Shown in pieces: positions 47,375-59,151 of a stretch of 64,000 nt of DNA. How positions within the stretch are numbered: the stretch's first letter is position 1; every line of letters begins with the position of its first letter. A model generated the notes under the pieces. It was not told the DNA's origin. It was given only the letters and a program-made list of their open reading frames with translations, and did no database searches. This DNA is from Rhodamnia argentea (Eukaryota > Streptophyta > Magnoliopsida > Myrtales > Myrtaceae). The position numbers and the translations under genes were made by a program. Location of the stretch: positions 5,208,001 to 5,272,000 of the forward strand of contig NC_063156.1 of the NCBI RefSeq assembly GCF_020921035.1, given 5' to 3'.

Positions 47375-50300
47375 TTACGTTGTGATCCCGTGATGGCCTT
47401 GGATAATCAGTCGATTACCACCAAGGAAGACATAGTATCCCTACATTGACCAGCGATCCACGGGGTAACCGGCTCGATTTGCATTAGAATATGCTATCAC
47501 CTCTAAAGACTCGGGATTAGAATAACCAGCTATATGAAGATGACCCCGATTATAAAACACAAGTCCTTGACCCAGAGCTTCTTTCAAATACCAAACAATT
47601 TGTAGGACGACTTGCTAGTGAGTAGTACGGGGAGAGCTCATGAATTGACTTACCACGCTAACAACAAACGAAATATCCGGATGAGTAATAGTGAGATAAT
47701 TTAACTTGCCTACTAATAGGCGATAATTCTTTGGATCATGAAGAAGCTCTCTATGTTTATTATCAATCCTCACCCTAGGGTCTATAGGTGTGTCACCAGG
47801 CCTAGCATCATGCGAGCCTAGCTCCTTAAGAATATCAAAAGTATACTTTCGTCGGGAGAGCGATACGGCCATCGGCATAGGTCACCTCTATGCCGTGAAA
47901 ATATCAAAGACAACCCAAGTTTTTAGTGTTAAACTCCTTTTGAAGAAACTTCTTGAGCCGTTGTACTTTCAATAACAATAATATCATCAACATAGATAAC
48001 AAGAATAACACACCTTTTTGAAAAGGACATACTAAACACGGAGTGATCCACTTTGCATCAATGCATGCCAAAAGTAATATTCGCATACTAAAGCGGCTAA
48101 ACCAAGTTAAAGAAGATTGTTTAAGTCCATAAAGATCCTTTTCACAGCCGGCAGACCTTTTTCCCCTATGCAACAAACTTGGGTGGTTGCTCCATAAAGA
48201 CTTCTTTGTAAAGATCACCATGAAAGAATGCATTTTTTATATCAAGCTAATGAAAAGTCCACTGAAATTAGGTAGCCAAAGAGATAAGGACATGGATGTA
48301 AGGAATTTTGGCCACCGGTGAAAAAGTCTCATCATACTCGATACCATAAGTCCGAGTATAGCCCTTTGCAACAAGACATGCCTTTAAATGCTCAAGCGAA
48401 CCATCGGGATGGTGTTTAATGACAAAGACCCAGTGACAACCCACTAACTATTTATTAGAAGGCAAATGAACTAGCTCCAAGTTTTATTATGATGCAATAC
48501 GGCCATCTCCTCCTTCATAGCACGAGCCCAACCAAGATAAGCCAAAGCCTCCTACTCACTACATGGCACGGACACGGATGCAAGGGACGACACAAATGCA
48601 AACTTCATGAGGGGTTAAATTATGATAAGACACAAAATGAGAAAGAGGATACCAAAGCCGAGTACGATGAGCAATAGGAGAATCGATAGAAGTTGGTGGA
48701 AGAGGATGAGAAATGCTTGATCCTTAAAGAGAGTGGCATCAATAGAAATATTCTCCCGACGATGAGTAGGAGTATAATAGACATAGCCCTTTTGAGTATG
48801 GGAGTAAGCGACAAATACACATTTTTCATCTTGAGGCGATAATGCAAAATAGACACAACAAAAAATACAAGGATGAACGGCCCACAAAGGATGATTGGGA
48901 TAAAAAAGAGCATAAGGGACAACTCCCTTCAACACCGAGAACAGAAGACGAATAGTAAAATGACATGCTGTAAGAAGAGCATAACTCCAGAATAACTTAG
49001 GCATATGTGTGTGGAGTAGTATACAATGAGCAACATCCAACAAATAACGGTTTTTCGTTCAACAACTTCATTTTGTTGCTGAGCATGAGCGCAAGAAGTT
49101 TGATGTAAAATACCATGAGATTCAAGAAATGGAATAAAAGTAAAAGAAGAAAAATATTTGTGAGCCTTGTCTATAAGCAAGCACTTAACAAGATAGCCGT
49201 ATAGAGTATGAACTTCATTATAAAAATGGTGGAAAGAAGGAAACACTTCGGTATGATCTTTTATTAAATATAACCAAATTGTATGAGTACAATCATCAAT
49301 AAAGATAACAAAATAACGGAAACCAAATGAAGACTATTGACTAGGACCCCAAACATCGGAGTGGACTAACTCGAATGGCTGGAACGTTTGACTCAAAACC
49401 CCGAGGGGGAAAAGACACACGATGGTGCGTACCCAACCGACGCGTTTCACAATCAAACTGAAGACTAGAACTAGACATGAAAGGAAAATATTGAGTACTT
49501 CCGTTGAGGGGTGACCGAGGTGACAATGTAACCAATAACAGTCATCCACATCCTTCTTTTGAACGGTAGCAGCAACAACAATAATCTCAAGGTTCTGGGA
49601 GGAACAATCCACTAGCCTCACGCCTACTACCTATTCGGCGTCTAGGCTTCCAATCCTTAAAAACACACGAAGGGGTATAAAAGATAATATCACAGTCAAG
49701 GTCACGGGTTATAGACCTTACGGATAATAAATTAATAGGGAAGCGTGGAATATGATAAACAAAATATAAGGACATGGAGAACTCAATGTTATACAACATG
49801 TACCGGTCATTTTATTTTGAGAACCATATATTAAGATGATTGAAGTGGACAGAACGGACGAGGTAGGGGTGAGAAGAAGTGGATCACCAGTCATGTGATG
49901 AGTGGCACCCGAATTAAAAACCCAAGGATGAGGAGTAGCTATAGTGGACAATTGACGAGTAGAATCATTATATTGTTTCAAAATAGCAATAGGACCAGAA
50001 GGAAAACTAAACTAGCATGCTCTAATCAACTCATCATATTCTACACGAGTCAAATTCATCGTACTCTATCTAGAAGGAGGTTTAGGTGAAGGAGACCAAG
50101 ACTTAGTATCAATAGAAGCATGAAAACCCCGCAGCTTGGGATGGAGGTCATAGAAATAATCAATAGTGTGTCTAGGAAGTTGGCAATGAGTACAAAAGCA
50201 ACCCCCACAAGCTCCTCTAGAACCACTATTACTACCACCACGAGAGGCACCTTAGTCGCGACTATGGTTAAAACTATCAAAGTTCCAATTTCCACATCCA

Positions 50301-51540
50301 TTACCATGACCATGAGCTCCTTGACCACCACAAGCCACCATAGCACTATTATCTAATAGAGCTGAAGTTTTGGCATTAGGAGTGTAACGACCAGCTCGAG
50401 AACACACTTCTATGGAAGATAGAGAGCCTAGAGAAGTAATTTCTTATCGAAGAACACCGTGATGCGGACCAAGACCTCGGAGGAAGAGGACTACCACCAT
50501 ATCTGCTTCTCGTTGTTGTATTTGAGTAATTGTGGTAGCCGATGAAAAATAAGATAGCTAATATAAAGACGAAAAATAAGTATAATACTCTGCTAACCCA
50601 AGATCACTAATTTTAGCTTCAAATAAAGCCTCCTACATATCACAAACTCAACTCATATTTTTTTATCGGGAATAAGGTACAACACATTTTGTTTATACGT
50701 CATGGGCTATTGCATTATCCATGCAAAGATGGTGAATAGATTAAGCCATACTCTCCCATAAAAGAGTACACAACGTAGCATCAATGACCTTCCATACTTC
50801 TTAATTAGTTAGATCCGTAGGTGGTTCTCCTTCAAGCCATCTAGACCGGCGATTAGCATAAATAAAAGAAGAAAAAGCCACCGACCAAGCAAAATAGTTA
50901 GTACCATCCAACTTGACCAATGTAGTGTGTATGCCTGTCATGCCATAAGTACCTCTATGATAGGTACCAAAAAATCCCAAACTAGAAGTAGCATTAAAGG
51001 GAATCACCCTCGAAACAACAGATTGAAAATTTGTCTACTCAATAAACATAACCACAGATCAATAATAAAATACCATGAGCTACCACAACACCACTGGGAG
51101 CACTATATGGTGAGATTCAAAGAAACTTCTACTTTTCGGACTTACCGTAAGTCAATTACCCGGAATATAGTCGACTAGTTAGGAACTACAATACAAAAAA
51201 TACCACGAACATACAAAAATCTCACCCAAACCACCACAACTTGTGATCCAATTATCACATCACCACAAACAACTCAACACTAATCAACACATGCTTTTAA
51301 GAAACAAACTCAAGGGAATTGTATTAGAGACCGGAAAAATCGCTTGGAGGTTGTGGACGCCGCTACAAGAGTAGCAGCGATTGAAGGCATCACTATTGGA
51401 GACATAATACAAAATCACGACCGAGGCTATCGCAAAGCAAGGGAAGAAACCCTAGCGGTGGTGATTAGTCATCGTAGCAAGGGAAGGAACCGAACAATGG
51501 TAATGTGGTCGTACGTCTTCTCTCACGTGGGAAGGGTGTG

Positions 51541-51551
51541 CTATGATACCA
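51541..51551 (-). promoter_or_regulatory. Primer binding site of the copia element
   Basis: On the minus strand TGGTATCATAG lies two bases inside the LTR end. It differs by one base from the common plant copia site TGGTATCAGAG, complementary to initiator methionine tRNA. Confidence 0.75.
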
Positions 51552-51657
51552 TGTTGTTGGTAAAAGAGAGACTTATTATTAATGGGATTAAAAGAAGTAT
51601 TTATAGGTTTAAGATTAACCCTTATATAATTACATAAACAACCCCAATTTGCTAACA
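51552..51657 (-). repeat. 5' LTR of the copia element (106 bp)
   Basis: On the minus strand it starts TGTTAGCAAATTGG and ends ACCAACAACA, so it has TG...CA ends and is followed directly by the primer site. At 106 bp it is short for copia. No partner LTR was seen at the other end. Confidence 0.7.
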
Positions 51658-52268
51658 ATATAGAATAATAAGTAATAAACCCAACACCTTCTATTCTTTC
51701 AAGAACTCAAAACAGAAATGAGGAAAACATCATTACAATATTCAAATAGACTTATTTAGACTTTGACTGAAATTAAAACTAGAATATAAACAATGTCGCG
51801 TTTGTATTGATAACTATCTTAGGAATCAACGAATCAATACCTTCTTATTGCTTTGAATAGATTTGGGTATGCATGGAATTTATACTTCTATCGTTGTGCG
51901 CAATCACTATTGCGATAGCTACCCACAGCCGGCGAGGGCTTCTCGACCCTCGCTTGGTGTCGACAAGGGTCGGGCCGCCCTTGCTAGTCTTAGTAGAAAA
52001 AAAGAAATAAAAAAGAAATGAAAAATTATATATTTTTAAAATAAATAAAAATAAAAAAGTAGAAGAAAAAAAAAAAAGTAAAGAAAGGGTAGAGGCTTTT
52101 CAAATGGGTTGTTTTAAGTGGGTTATAAAAGGGTTTACAATGGACCATTTTATAATCAACCTATTTGGCCCTATTTATTTTGTAGATATGTTATGTTCAC
52201 ATGCTAAGTTTGTTATGACCCATTTAAATACTTGTGGATTACTAAATGAGTATTGGACCCATTTTGGT
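51658..52268. other. AT-rich spacer
   Basis: No gene. An A-rich run (51990-52090) follows a GC-rich patch containing the words GGCGAGGGC and GACAAGGGTCG, similar in style to patches inside the TIR elements at 19.4-20.0 kb. Confidence 0.4.
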
Positions 52269-52850
52269 AGGTCTATGCACTAGTTATATCACAATGTACA
52301 AGGTATGGAACCTAATAGGGAGATGCCTTCCCCTCATAAAATTTCTTAAGATGGAGTCAAGGAACGGGCTCACGATGGTGATCCTCTCTTGATTCTTTTT
52401 TATTCCCGTGTTTTACGCCACGGCCAAATACGGGGATCAAGGCTTGATGATAAAGCTCACATCATTCCTGGGATTATCCAACGGTGTTTCTCCTCACTTT
52501 GGCACCAAATGGCTATAAGGTTCGTAATTGAACAACCTTAATGCTATTATATCGAAAGATTCGGCCTTTGCAGTATTAGTGGACTAACCTATATGCGATT
52601 TCGATGTGTAGGGTTCGAAGCAAAATGCTTTGAGAAACCTGCTCGTGTTGTTTCTTTTAGGGTGCATATTTGTAGGAGTGACGTTAGATTGGTTATGACT
52701 CATAGGCAAAGGTTGGTGAAATTGATCTTGGTGAACCGCCTACGGGAGTTGTATTCTGCATTATGGCACGTATTCATCTAACAAAGTACAATGTGATTAG
52801 CCATCGGATCATTTCTTGAGGGTTCATTCAAACATCGCTTATTGATTATA
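52269..52850 (+). pseudogene. ENT pseudogene 1 (exons 8-9 and 3' flank only)
   Basis: Matches 46556-47150 of the transporter gene, intron included. Exon 8 similarity covers 52269-52520 (CTTAAGATGGAGTCAAG, AAATACGGGGATCAAGG). Exon 9 covers about 52612-52719. Defects include CTCTCTTGATTC, which turns a conserved Arg codon into a stop, and TGG to TGA in the last exon (GATTGGTTATGA). Exons 1-7 are absent. Confidence 0.88.
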
Positions 52851-52949
52851 ATTCGATCTTGTAATTTGCACGGAATTTGCACGTGGTTATCAAGTACTCT
52901 CCACTGGAAATGGAAAAAATGTAAATTGAATCGCTACATTTTCCGTTGT

Positions 52950-53069
52950 CGAGAATATCCTGGACCGCCAAAAATCAAGGATAATTACAATCCTGCTACT
53001 TGGATGCTGGAAATCACAAGTCCTTCGCTAGAATCTCAACTTGGTATAGACCACGGCGTCATTTATAAG
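52950..53069 (+). pseudogene. Isolated exon of a PDR-type (ABCG) transporter
   Basis: Encodes [20 protein letters not shown] followed by [15 protein letters not shown], the well-known segment after the second nucleotide-binding domain of pleiotropic drug resistance transporters. It ends AAG|GTGTATG, a plausible donor. No other PDR exon is seen nearby, so it is a stray fragment, carried here by duplication or by a transposon. Confidence 0.8.
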
Positions 53070-53431
53070 GTGTATGATTAGTGCAAGGAAGCATACATTA
53101 GACTACTGTTCAAAGCACACGTTAAGCACGTTTTAAGCACTCATTAAGCGCACAATTTGCTAAATTGAGTGATTCTGTCTCTCATGTGATGCTAACTTGG
53201 AGTGTTGATCGAGAAAATGACAACATGTGCTTGTAAATGGTGCTTCTTGTGCTTGCCATGGAGAATAATGATGTTTGTTGATTTTGTCAATCTCTAGAGG
53301 ACGAACCAAGAATTAGCGAGTGATCTAAGTTTTGTCGACAAGTGGCACAAAAGAAATATGTTTCTCTGCGCACTTCCCACAAAATAAGTGGAAGCAGTTC
53401 AAAACATGCTTCTGGAAACAACATTTAGAGG

Positions 53432-54345
53432 GTGCATGACAACATTTTGTTCCGGAAATAGATTTTTGGCTAGAAATAGATTTTTCTATTTCTATATCTA
53501 GATGATTTTTTGAGCAAAAAAATACGTTTGATAACGACATAAAATTTCTGATCTTAGAACAGAAGTTTGTTTGATAACAATTGAAAATTTCTATTTCTAA
53601 AAATTATTATTTACTACTTAAAAATTTATTATTTATTTTTTACTCCGGCGGAGGCGGCTGAATTATGGCAGGGTGGCCGGCGGAGGTCGGCGGTGGTCGG
53701 TGGCGGGCGGCGATGGTTGCGGCAACAAGCCCAGGCGGATAGGATGGTAGAGGTTGGTGGCGGGGTCGGCGGCGGCAAGTGGTGGTCGCCGGCAGCGGGC
53801 GATCGAGGACAATGGTTGGTAACGGCGGTGGTCGGCGGTGGGCCGGAGGTCGGGGCGGAGGTCGGTGGTGGTGGTTGGCATGGGAGACCGAGGGTAGTGG
53901 TTGGCGACGGCAAAGGTTGGCGGCGGTTGGCGCAGGTTAGTGGCGGCCAGCCATGGTTGAGGCGGTTGGAGGAGGTTAGCGGTGGGCGGTGGTTGGTGGT
54001 AAGCGGTGGTCGGCAGTGGTGAGGTCGGCGGTGGCTAGCGGTGGGTGGCGGTGGCCCACGGTGTGGTGGGGGGAAACGGGGGGTGGCGAGTGGTGGTTAG
54101 CGACGACGGGTACTTGAGAAAAAGTGAGGGTTATTACTTTTGATTTTTGTTTCTCCGAGAAGCTAAAAATTTTAATTTCTGATTTCCCTTCCAAATCTAT
54201 TTCTGGAACAAATTTTTGTTTCATAAATAAAAAAATAGAATTACGTTACCAAACAAGGTTATGTTCCAAATATGTTCTAGAAATAGGTTTGGAACATAAA
54301 TAAAAAAGTAAAATGGTTGCTATGCAACCCCCTTAACCTACTAGA
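53432..54345. mobile_element. TIR element with a G-rich core
   Basis: The left end GGGTGCATGACAACATTTTG and the inverted right end GGGTTGCATAGCAACCATTTT are similar. Both are followed by sequence with words such as GGAACA and GAAATAG. The core (53645-54115) is a strand-biased run of GGCGG, GGTGG and GGTTGG words. The minus-strand open frame over it is Pro-rich low complexity and not a real protein. Target duplication not certain. Confidence 0.5.
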
Positions 54346-55007
54346 GAAGCCCTACATACAATAGGGTGCACTTGCTTTTTATTACCGCGTCTTTCTTGTT
54401 ATGTATCGTTCTCCTTTGGCAGAAAGGAAAGGAAATGTAAGGTCTTGTTCATAAACCTAGTTAGTTTGGGAAAAATCTTTTGCAGCTTTTCCAAAATCGG
54501 GATTAAAAGCTTCTAAAACTTACCATCTAAGTATTGCTAAAATACCGAGTCTTTGTTTTGAAGAAATGATGAGTAGCATCTTCTCAACATACTTGGATCG
54601 ATGTTTATCTTTGTGCAATTCACGGAAATAGGCAATTGGCTACCGAATAAATTATTGTTTACGCGGCTAGAAAAAAGGATAAGTTTAGGGGTATTGCCTA
54701 AAATGCGGGCCCACAGCCCTCCATTAGGCGCGAGCTCTCTTAAACCCGATGTTAGTTATCGTTTTAACTTCTTAGTCTAAGGGAGCTTAGGAGTCGTCAC
54801 TAACATTTTGGAGTCACTAGAAACCAAACTAGACACGGACGTTGGTCTCGTTTTCTACACAGCCAGAGATTTTACTACTTGATCACACTAATTTGTCTAA
54901 TTAGAGTCTTTTCGGTACCTAAAACTCGAATTGATTGTTCATCTAAGTGATCGTGACATGTTTTTGTCGATTGTGAGCTCTAAAGCATGGTTAACGTGTG
55001 CTTTGAA
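54346..55007. other. Spacer before ENT pseudogene 2
   Basis: No gene recognised. Confidence 0.4.
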
Positions 55008-57650
55008 CAGTAGTTGGGTCACCGATGTTGATGCGAGGGTATTTTTCACGTAAGAGGCTCTTGCTCTATTGTTGTGAACAAATACCAAAATGGCCTGTCG
55101 ACGAAGATGGTGACTTCACCGATAGATCTCTCGGGCTCATGATTTCCATGTGAATGATCGTGTGCCTTCTTTATAAGGACCGATTTTGTTGGCTTGCTCT
55201 CCTTGGTAGAATATGTTCGTGATCTTTAAGGTAGCTCGCCAGAATTGCTCTCTGCTGGTTCTTACTAACTTGGGTTTTGTTGACGGGCTGTGTTAAGACT
55301 GCATAGAAGGGTTGATGCAAGTGTTGTTGGTTTGCTCTCTCCGAAGGGGGAGTGTTGGGTTTGTAAAGTGACGCGGTTCAAATGTGATATGATTGGTAGC
55401 ACCAATGTCAATAACACAAGTATCGGAATTAAATGAATTCGAAGATAAGCCAAGAACATTACCTGAGAGGTTGGCTTTCGGGATGTTTACCTCTTGTAAC
55501 AAGTGCATCAATTGCTTCTGTTGATCATTTGTGAACGGAGGAGGTGTCACATCGGAGTGGCTGGAATTATTGTGGCCGGGGGAGGTGATGGTGTCACGGG
55601 TGCTTTTGGTTGGGGGAAGCCATGAGTCGATACACACATCTCGTATATGTCCCGGATGCGGTGGGAATTTTTGGCTACAAAGGTGTTTGTGTTTAGCTAG
55701 GTTGCGGCGAGCAAGAGCGTAGAGCTAGGCGGTGCATGAGATGAGGAATTCATGTTGCCGCGGAGCATGGTTGCGTGGTGCTAAGCAAAGTACTAGTCGA
55801 TTGGACGGTGGGTGGTCCGATTGGATATGGCATGCGACTCATCTTGAAGAACTAGTGCATCGCACATGCACACTAGGAAGGATTCATTAGTAAATCGGCA
55901 CATTAGCGTACCTCGGATTGAGACCCATGAGAAATTGAAAAGCGATTCTCTTGTTGTGTGGTGATGGTGCAGCCAAACAAGAGCATTGCGGAAATGGATC
56001 TAAATTATTCAATTCAAGCAAGTTGTTGTAGTATTTGGTTACAACATCGTCACGTGGCAAGGGTACAAATCGTTTACTTAATATGAAAAATCCTAGGGCC
56101 ATTCGATAGCGACGCTGAGATGGCCCGACATCGACTTTGTGTAGAGAACCGTTGGCACCAAATCTAGATGGATGGATTAAGAATCGGGATGAATCATATT
56201 GTTCCGAATCCGGGACGCATAGGCCGGATCGGTTGGCTTTTATTTCTCCGACAAACCATCTTGTTTTGGCGGAAGGGCAATCTCCGGCTCGGGACCAATT
56301 GTTGTAATTCTGGTGAGGAGTATGCGACAAGATTGATCCAAGGTTGTGAATGATGCATAAAATAAGGGCTTCGTATTGTTGTGAAGACTTTGGAGTCTAT
56401 TTGCCATGGTGACTTGGGACTTTAGAAGGATCTAGAGGTTTCGTGGCTAGTGTTTTCCGAAAGAAATCTAGTGCTCTATCGAAGCCACTTGGCGTAGATG
56501 GGCATCAATGTCAACCTCTTTGTGGAGATAGCGCGAGAAGGCCAGAGAGAGAGGACATGGCGGCTGATGCCATGAAAGATTTTATGGAATTGTCTAAAAG
56601 TTTAGCATAGAGGAAGTGTTTTAATGGTTATATATTCCAACAAAAAATTTCGTTCTTTTCATTTCATTGGCAGAAATACCACCCCTCAAGAGTTCTAACT
56701 CTTGTCTACCAACCTTTTCGCACTTGGAACACTTGCGGTGTTAGCACACAATGAGGCAAAGATCAACACTAGACGGCGGAATCTGTTTGGATTTCTTGTT
56801 TTCTTCATTAGCACTCTTCTGGTTCTAATTGGGAGTCGTCTCTTTGTAGTTTTGCTTCTGGTGCATAGTGGTTCATAGCTTGGTCGAACACTCTGGATCT
56901 AACCCTTAGTTTTCTGTCTCTATATTATCTCGCCAAGAAGTATGTCTGCTCTCATATCTGGATTGCCCCCTGCCCCTCCGAAAAGAAAAAAGGAAAAGAA
57001 CAGACAGGAATTACCTCGAACTAATGTTGAGAGCTTGTCGTAAATGCAGGCGGAGGAAGACCTGAAGCAGCTCGTCTGTTTGAGCAACAAAGAGTTGCTA
57101 ATCCAGACTAATGATTATGCTCTCAATTTGTTTTTTGATCTCTGCATTATCTGCATGTAGATTCATCTAATTTATCTTTCCTATTGCATATGTCATTGTT
57201 CATCAGATTATTACATTTACTTAGTGGTCTCCCTATCTGCTTCTCTCTTCAGCTTTCATTATCCAACTAAAGATGGAGTCGAGAAAAAGGCTCATGACGG
57301 CGATCCTCTCTCGTTTCCTGTTGATTCCTTCATTTTACTTAGCGGCCCAACACGGGGACCAGGGCTGGATGATGATGCTCACATTCGTTGTTGGGGTTAT
57401 CAAGCGGTTATCTAACCGTATTGTCTCTTTTAGGGGGCATATTTGCAGGAGCGACGTTCGATTGGTCTTGGCTTATAGACAAAGGCTGGTGAAATTGATC
57501 TTGGTGAACAGCCTACATCTGCTACGTGCTGCATTGAGGCGAGCATCGACAGACGGTGCTCTTTTTTCACCTGAGAAAGTACAATGGGGTTGGCCATTGG
57601 ATCAGTTCTCGAGCATCATCCGAACATTGCTTCTTGATCACAAGTCTCAT
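55008..57650 (+). pseudogene. ENT pseudogene 2 (deleted, frameshifted, carrying an insertion)
   Basis: 55008-55185 matches the transporter's upstream region (43655-43830). 55186-55323 then matches intron 2 (from about 44490), so exons 1-2 are deleted. After a gag-bearing insertion (55324-56642), exon 3 returns at 56674 with an extra T (CAACCTTTTCGC) that shifts the frame. Exons 4-6 are missing. Exon 7 starts at 57050 and is cut short. Part of exon 8 (57271-57412) is fused to the middle of exon 9, ending at a TGA at 57490-57492. The 3' flank match runs to about 57650. It is clearly non-functional. Confidence 0.88.
55324..56642 (-). mobile_element. Copia-type gag/protease fragment inserted in ENT pseudogene 2
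   Basis: On the minus strand a gag-like frame (56330-55887, FQFLMGLNPRYANV) is followed by a broken zinc-knuckle-like part (GHIRDVCIDSW) and a protease-type motif (CVIDIGATNHIT, with Ser of the usual DSG replaced). The right edge reads TGTTGGAATATATAACC on the minus strand, LTR-like. Near the left edge the plus strand has GAAGGGGGAGTGTTGGG, which looks like a polypurine tract joined to an LTR start in the opposite direction, so the insert may be a mosaic. No integrase or reverse transcriptase present. Confidence 0.65.
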
Positions 57651-59151
57651 GTGTTATTTTGCATAGCATACGTGCATAAACAACGAAAACGATCGACGCC
57701 ACTGTTTTTAGTCCGAGAAAAAGTTGTCTTTGAGAATTGTACAGTTCTCTGTTGATTTTCTAAAGTCGCACGCTGTCAACTAGCCCAGGTGCGAGGTTGC
57801 TCGATCTTAGATGAGACTCGTCATCACCAGATCTGGCTTGTCGACGGTTACATCAAGGCTCGCCGGCGAGATCACACGATGAATATAAAATAAAGCTGTT
57901 GAGGTCAAAACTGGAATTTAAATAGTTTAGCGATGGCGAAGTTGGAAAAAGAAAATTCGTTTAGCATTTCAAAAATGCTCAAAAGCAAAGCTGAGTGGGA
58001 CTTGCATTGGACTAAGGGCTTTTGAAAATGCTAGTTTTGTCTCATAGCCCTTTGCATGTTCATTGCCAAACACCTCCGCGTTTTGCCAAAGGCCTTTGCC
58101 ACTCAAAAGCCTTCCGGCAAAACTGCCTCAAACGCAACCTTTCCATTGTAGAAACCGTAATGCAAATAGAAGCTGGAATACCGCAACTGAAGTGACACTC
58201 ATGTCAATACCATAAAGCTCATAGTTGCAATCAATACTAGGATTCATTCTCGTACTTATCGAATGTGCAAATATCATCATGACCTTTCTGGCCTCAATTT
58301 CGAGCTGAAAAAGGTTTTTTTTTTTTTTGTTCTTGTCATGGAATTATACGCGACCAACATGCTTGGCATCGGAGACGGTGGCCTCTTTCCAGTTTTCACT
58401 TTGTAATTTTCTGTTTAGTAAGGAATCAACCATTTGCATTCCTAGGCCTGAATCAACTCGTTTGGTGAACATTCCCAAGATTAAACAACCTTTAATATGG
58501 GGATGCAATTGGGCATAATTTGATGGAAGATTTCACAGATGCACAAGACCGAAATCAAACGGTATGAGATATGTATAAGTATATATCGCCGCACACGGAA
58601 AAAAAATATCCGGCATTATATTCGATGTCGACATTTGTGTTGCATGATGATATTGACGGAAAAACGACGTAAATGTAGTACAAGCAGCTCAACACTCAAC
58701 AAGCACGCAAAAATCACCCTGCTTGATAGAGCAAAACTTCGATTGATGGAGTGATCTTGTGATTTACCGTGTCGCTTCAACAGTATAGAAGTCGGAAGCC
58801 GCAAGGAGGCGAGCCTGTACAGAAAGCTTTTTTTGCATCACTCCATGGTCCTCGACCAACTGTTCTCCGGTCGCAACGACGTGCATTTTTGACCTAATTT
58901 CAGCGCCAATGATCATTGCATCAATTGTGGGAAAGAATGCAAAAAGGGCTCTTCCTCTTTTTCGTTTTTGGCCAAGTGAAAAGACCAGTCCTCGCACTAC
59001 ATCTCTTTGTCCTAAAAATTTACAGTGGGCCAAAAGAAAAATGAACAAGAAAGGCCTCAAAACGACACCCTGTTTGGCGCGTTTTGGTCCTCTTCCTTCA
59101 CGTTGACCCAACAGGGCCCACCTAGGGGGAAAAAGTCCAGCTCTGACCCCA
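57651..59151. other. Intergenic region left of the GPI-anchored protein gene
   Basis: No gene recognised. A poly(T) run lies at 58316-58329. The right edge should include the 3' UTR of the SPARK gene. Confidence 0.5.

Larger units (their letters stand above)
47375..51657 (-). mobile_element. Ty1/copia retrotransposon, 3'-truncated and decayed
   Basis: On the minus strand, from right to left: a short LTR (51552-51657), primer site, gag (about 51010-50050, YFAWSVAFSSFIYANRRSRW), a protease site region (near 49925), the pre-integrase and integrase core (about 49600-48650, HSDVWGP and a QQNEVVERK-like segment), reverse transcriptase (about 48400-47620, YGLKQSSLTWF and a YVDD box at 47974-47985), and the start of RNase H. 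The sequence breaks off near 47375 with no second LTR. Many stops and frame changes interrupt it, and the protease catalytic Asp is replaced by Asn (NSGATHHM). It cannot move by itself. Confidence 0.9.

Noticed and set aside
53629-54022. Pro-rich or Gly-rich proteins from the G-rich core
   Set aside because: Low-complexity translation of simple repeats in a transposon core.
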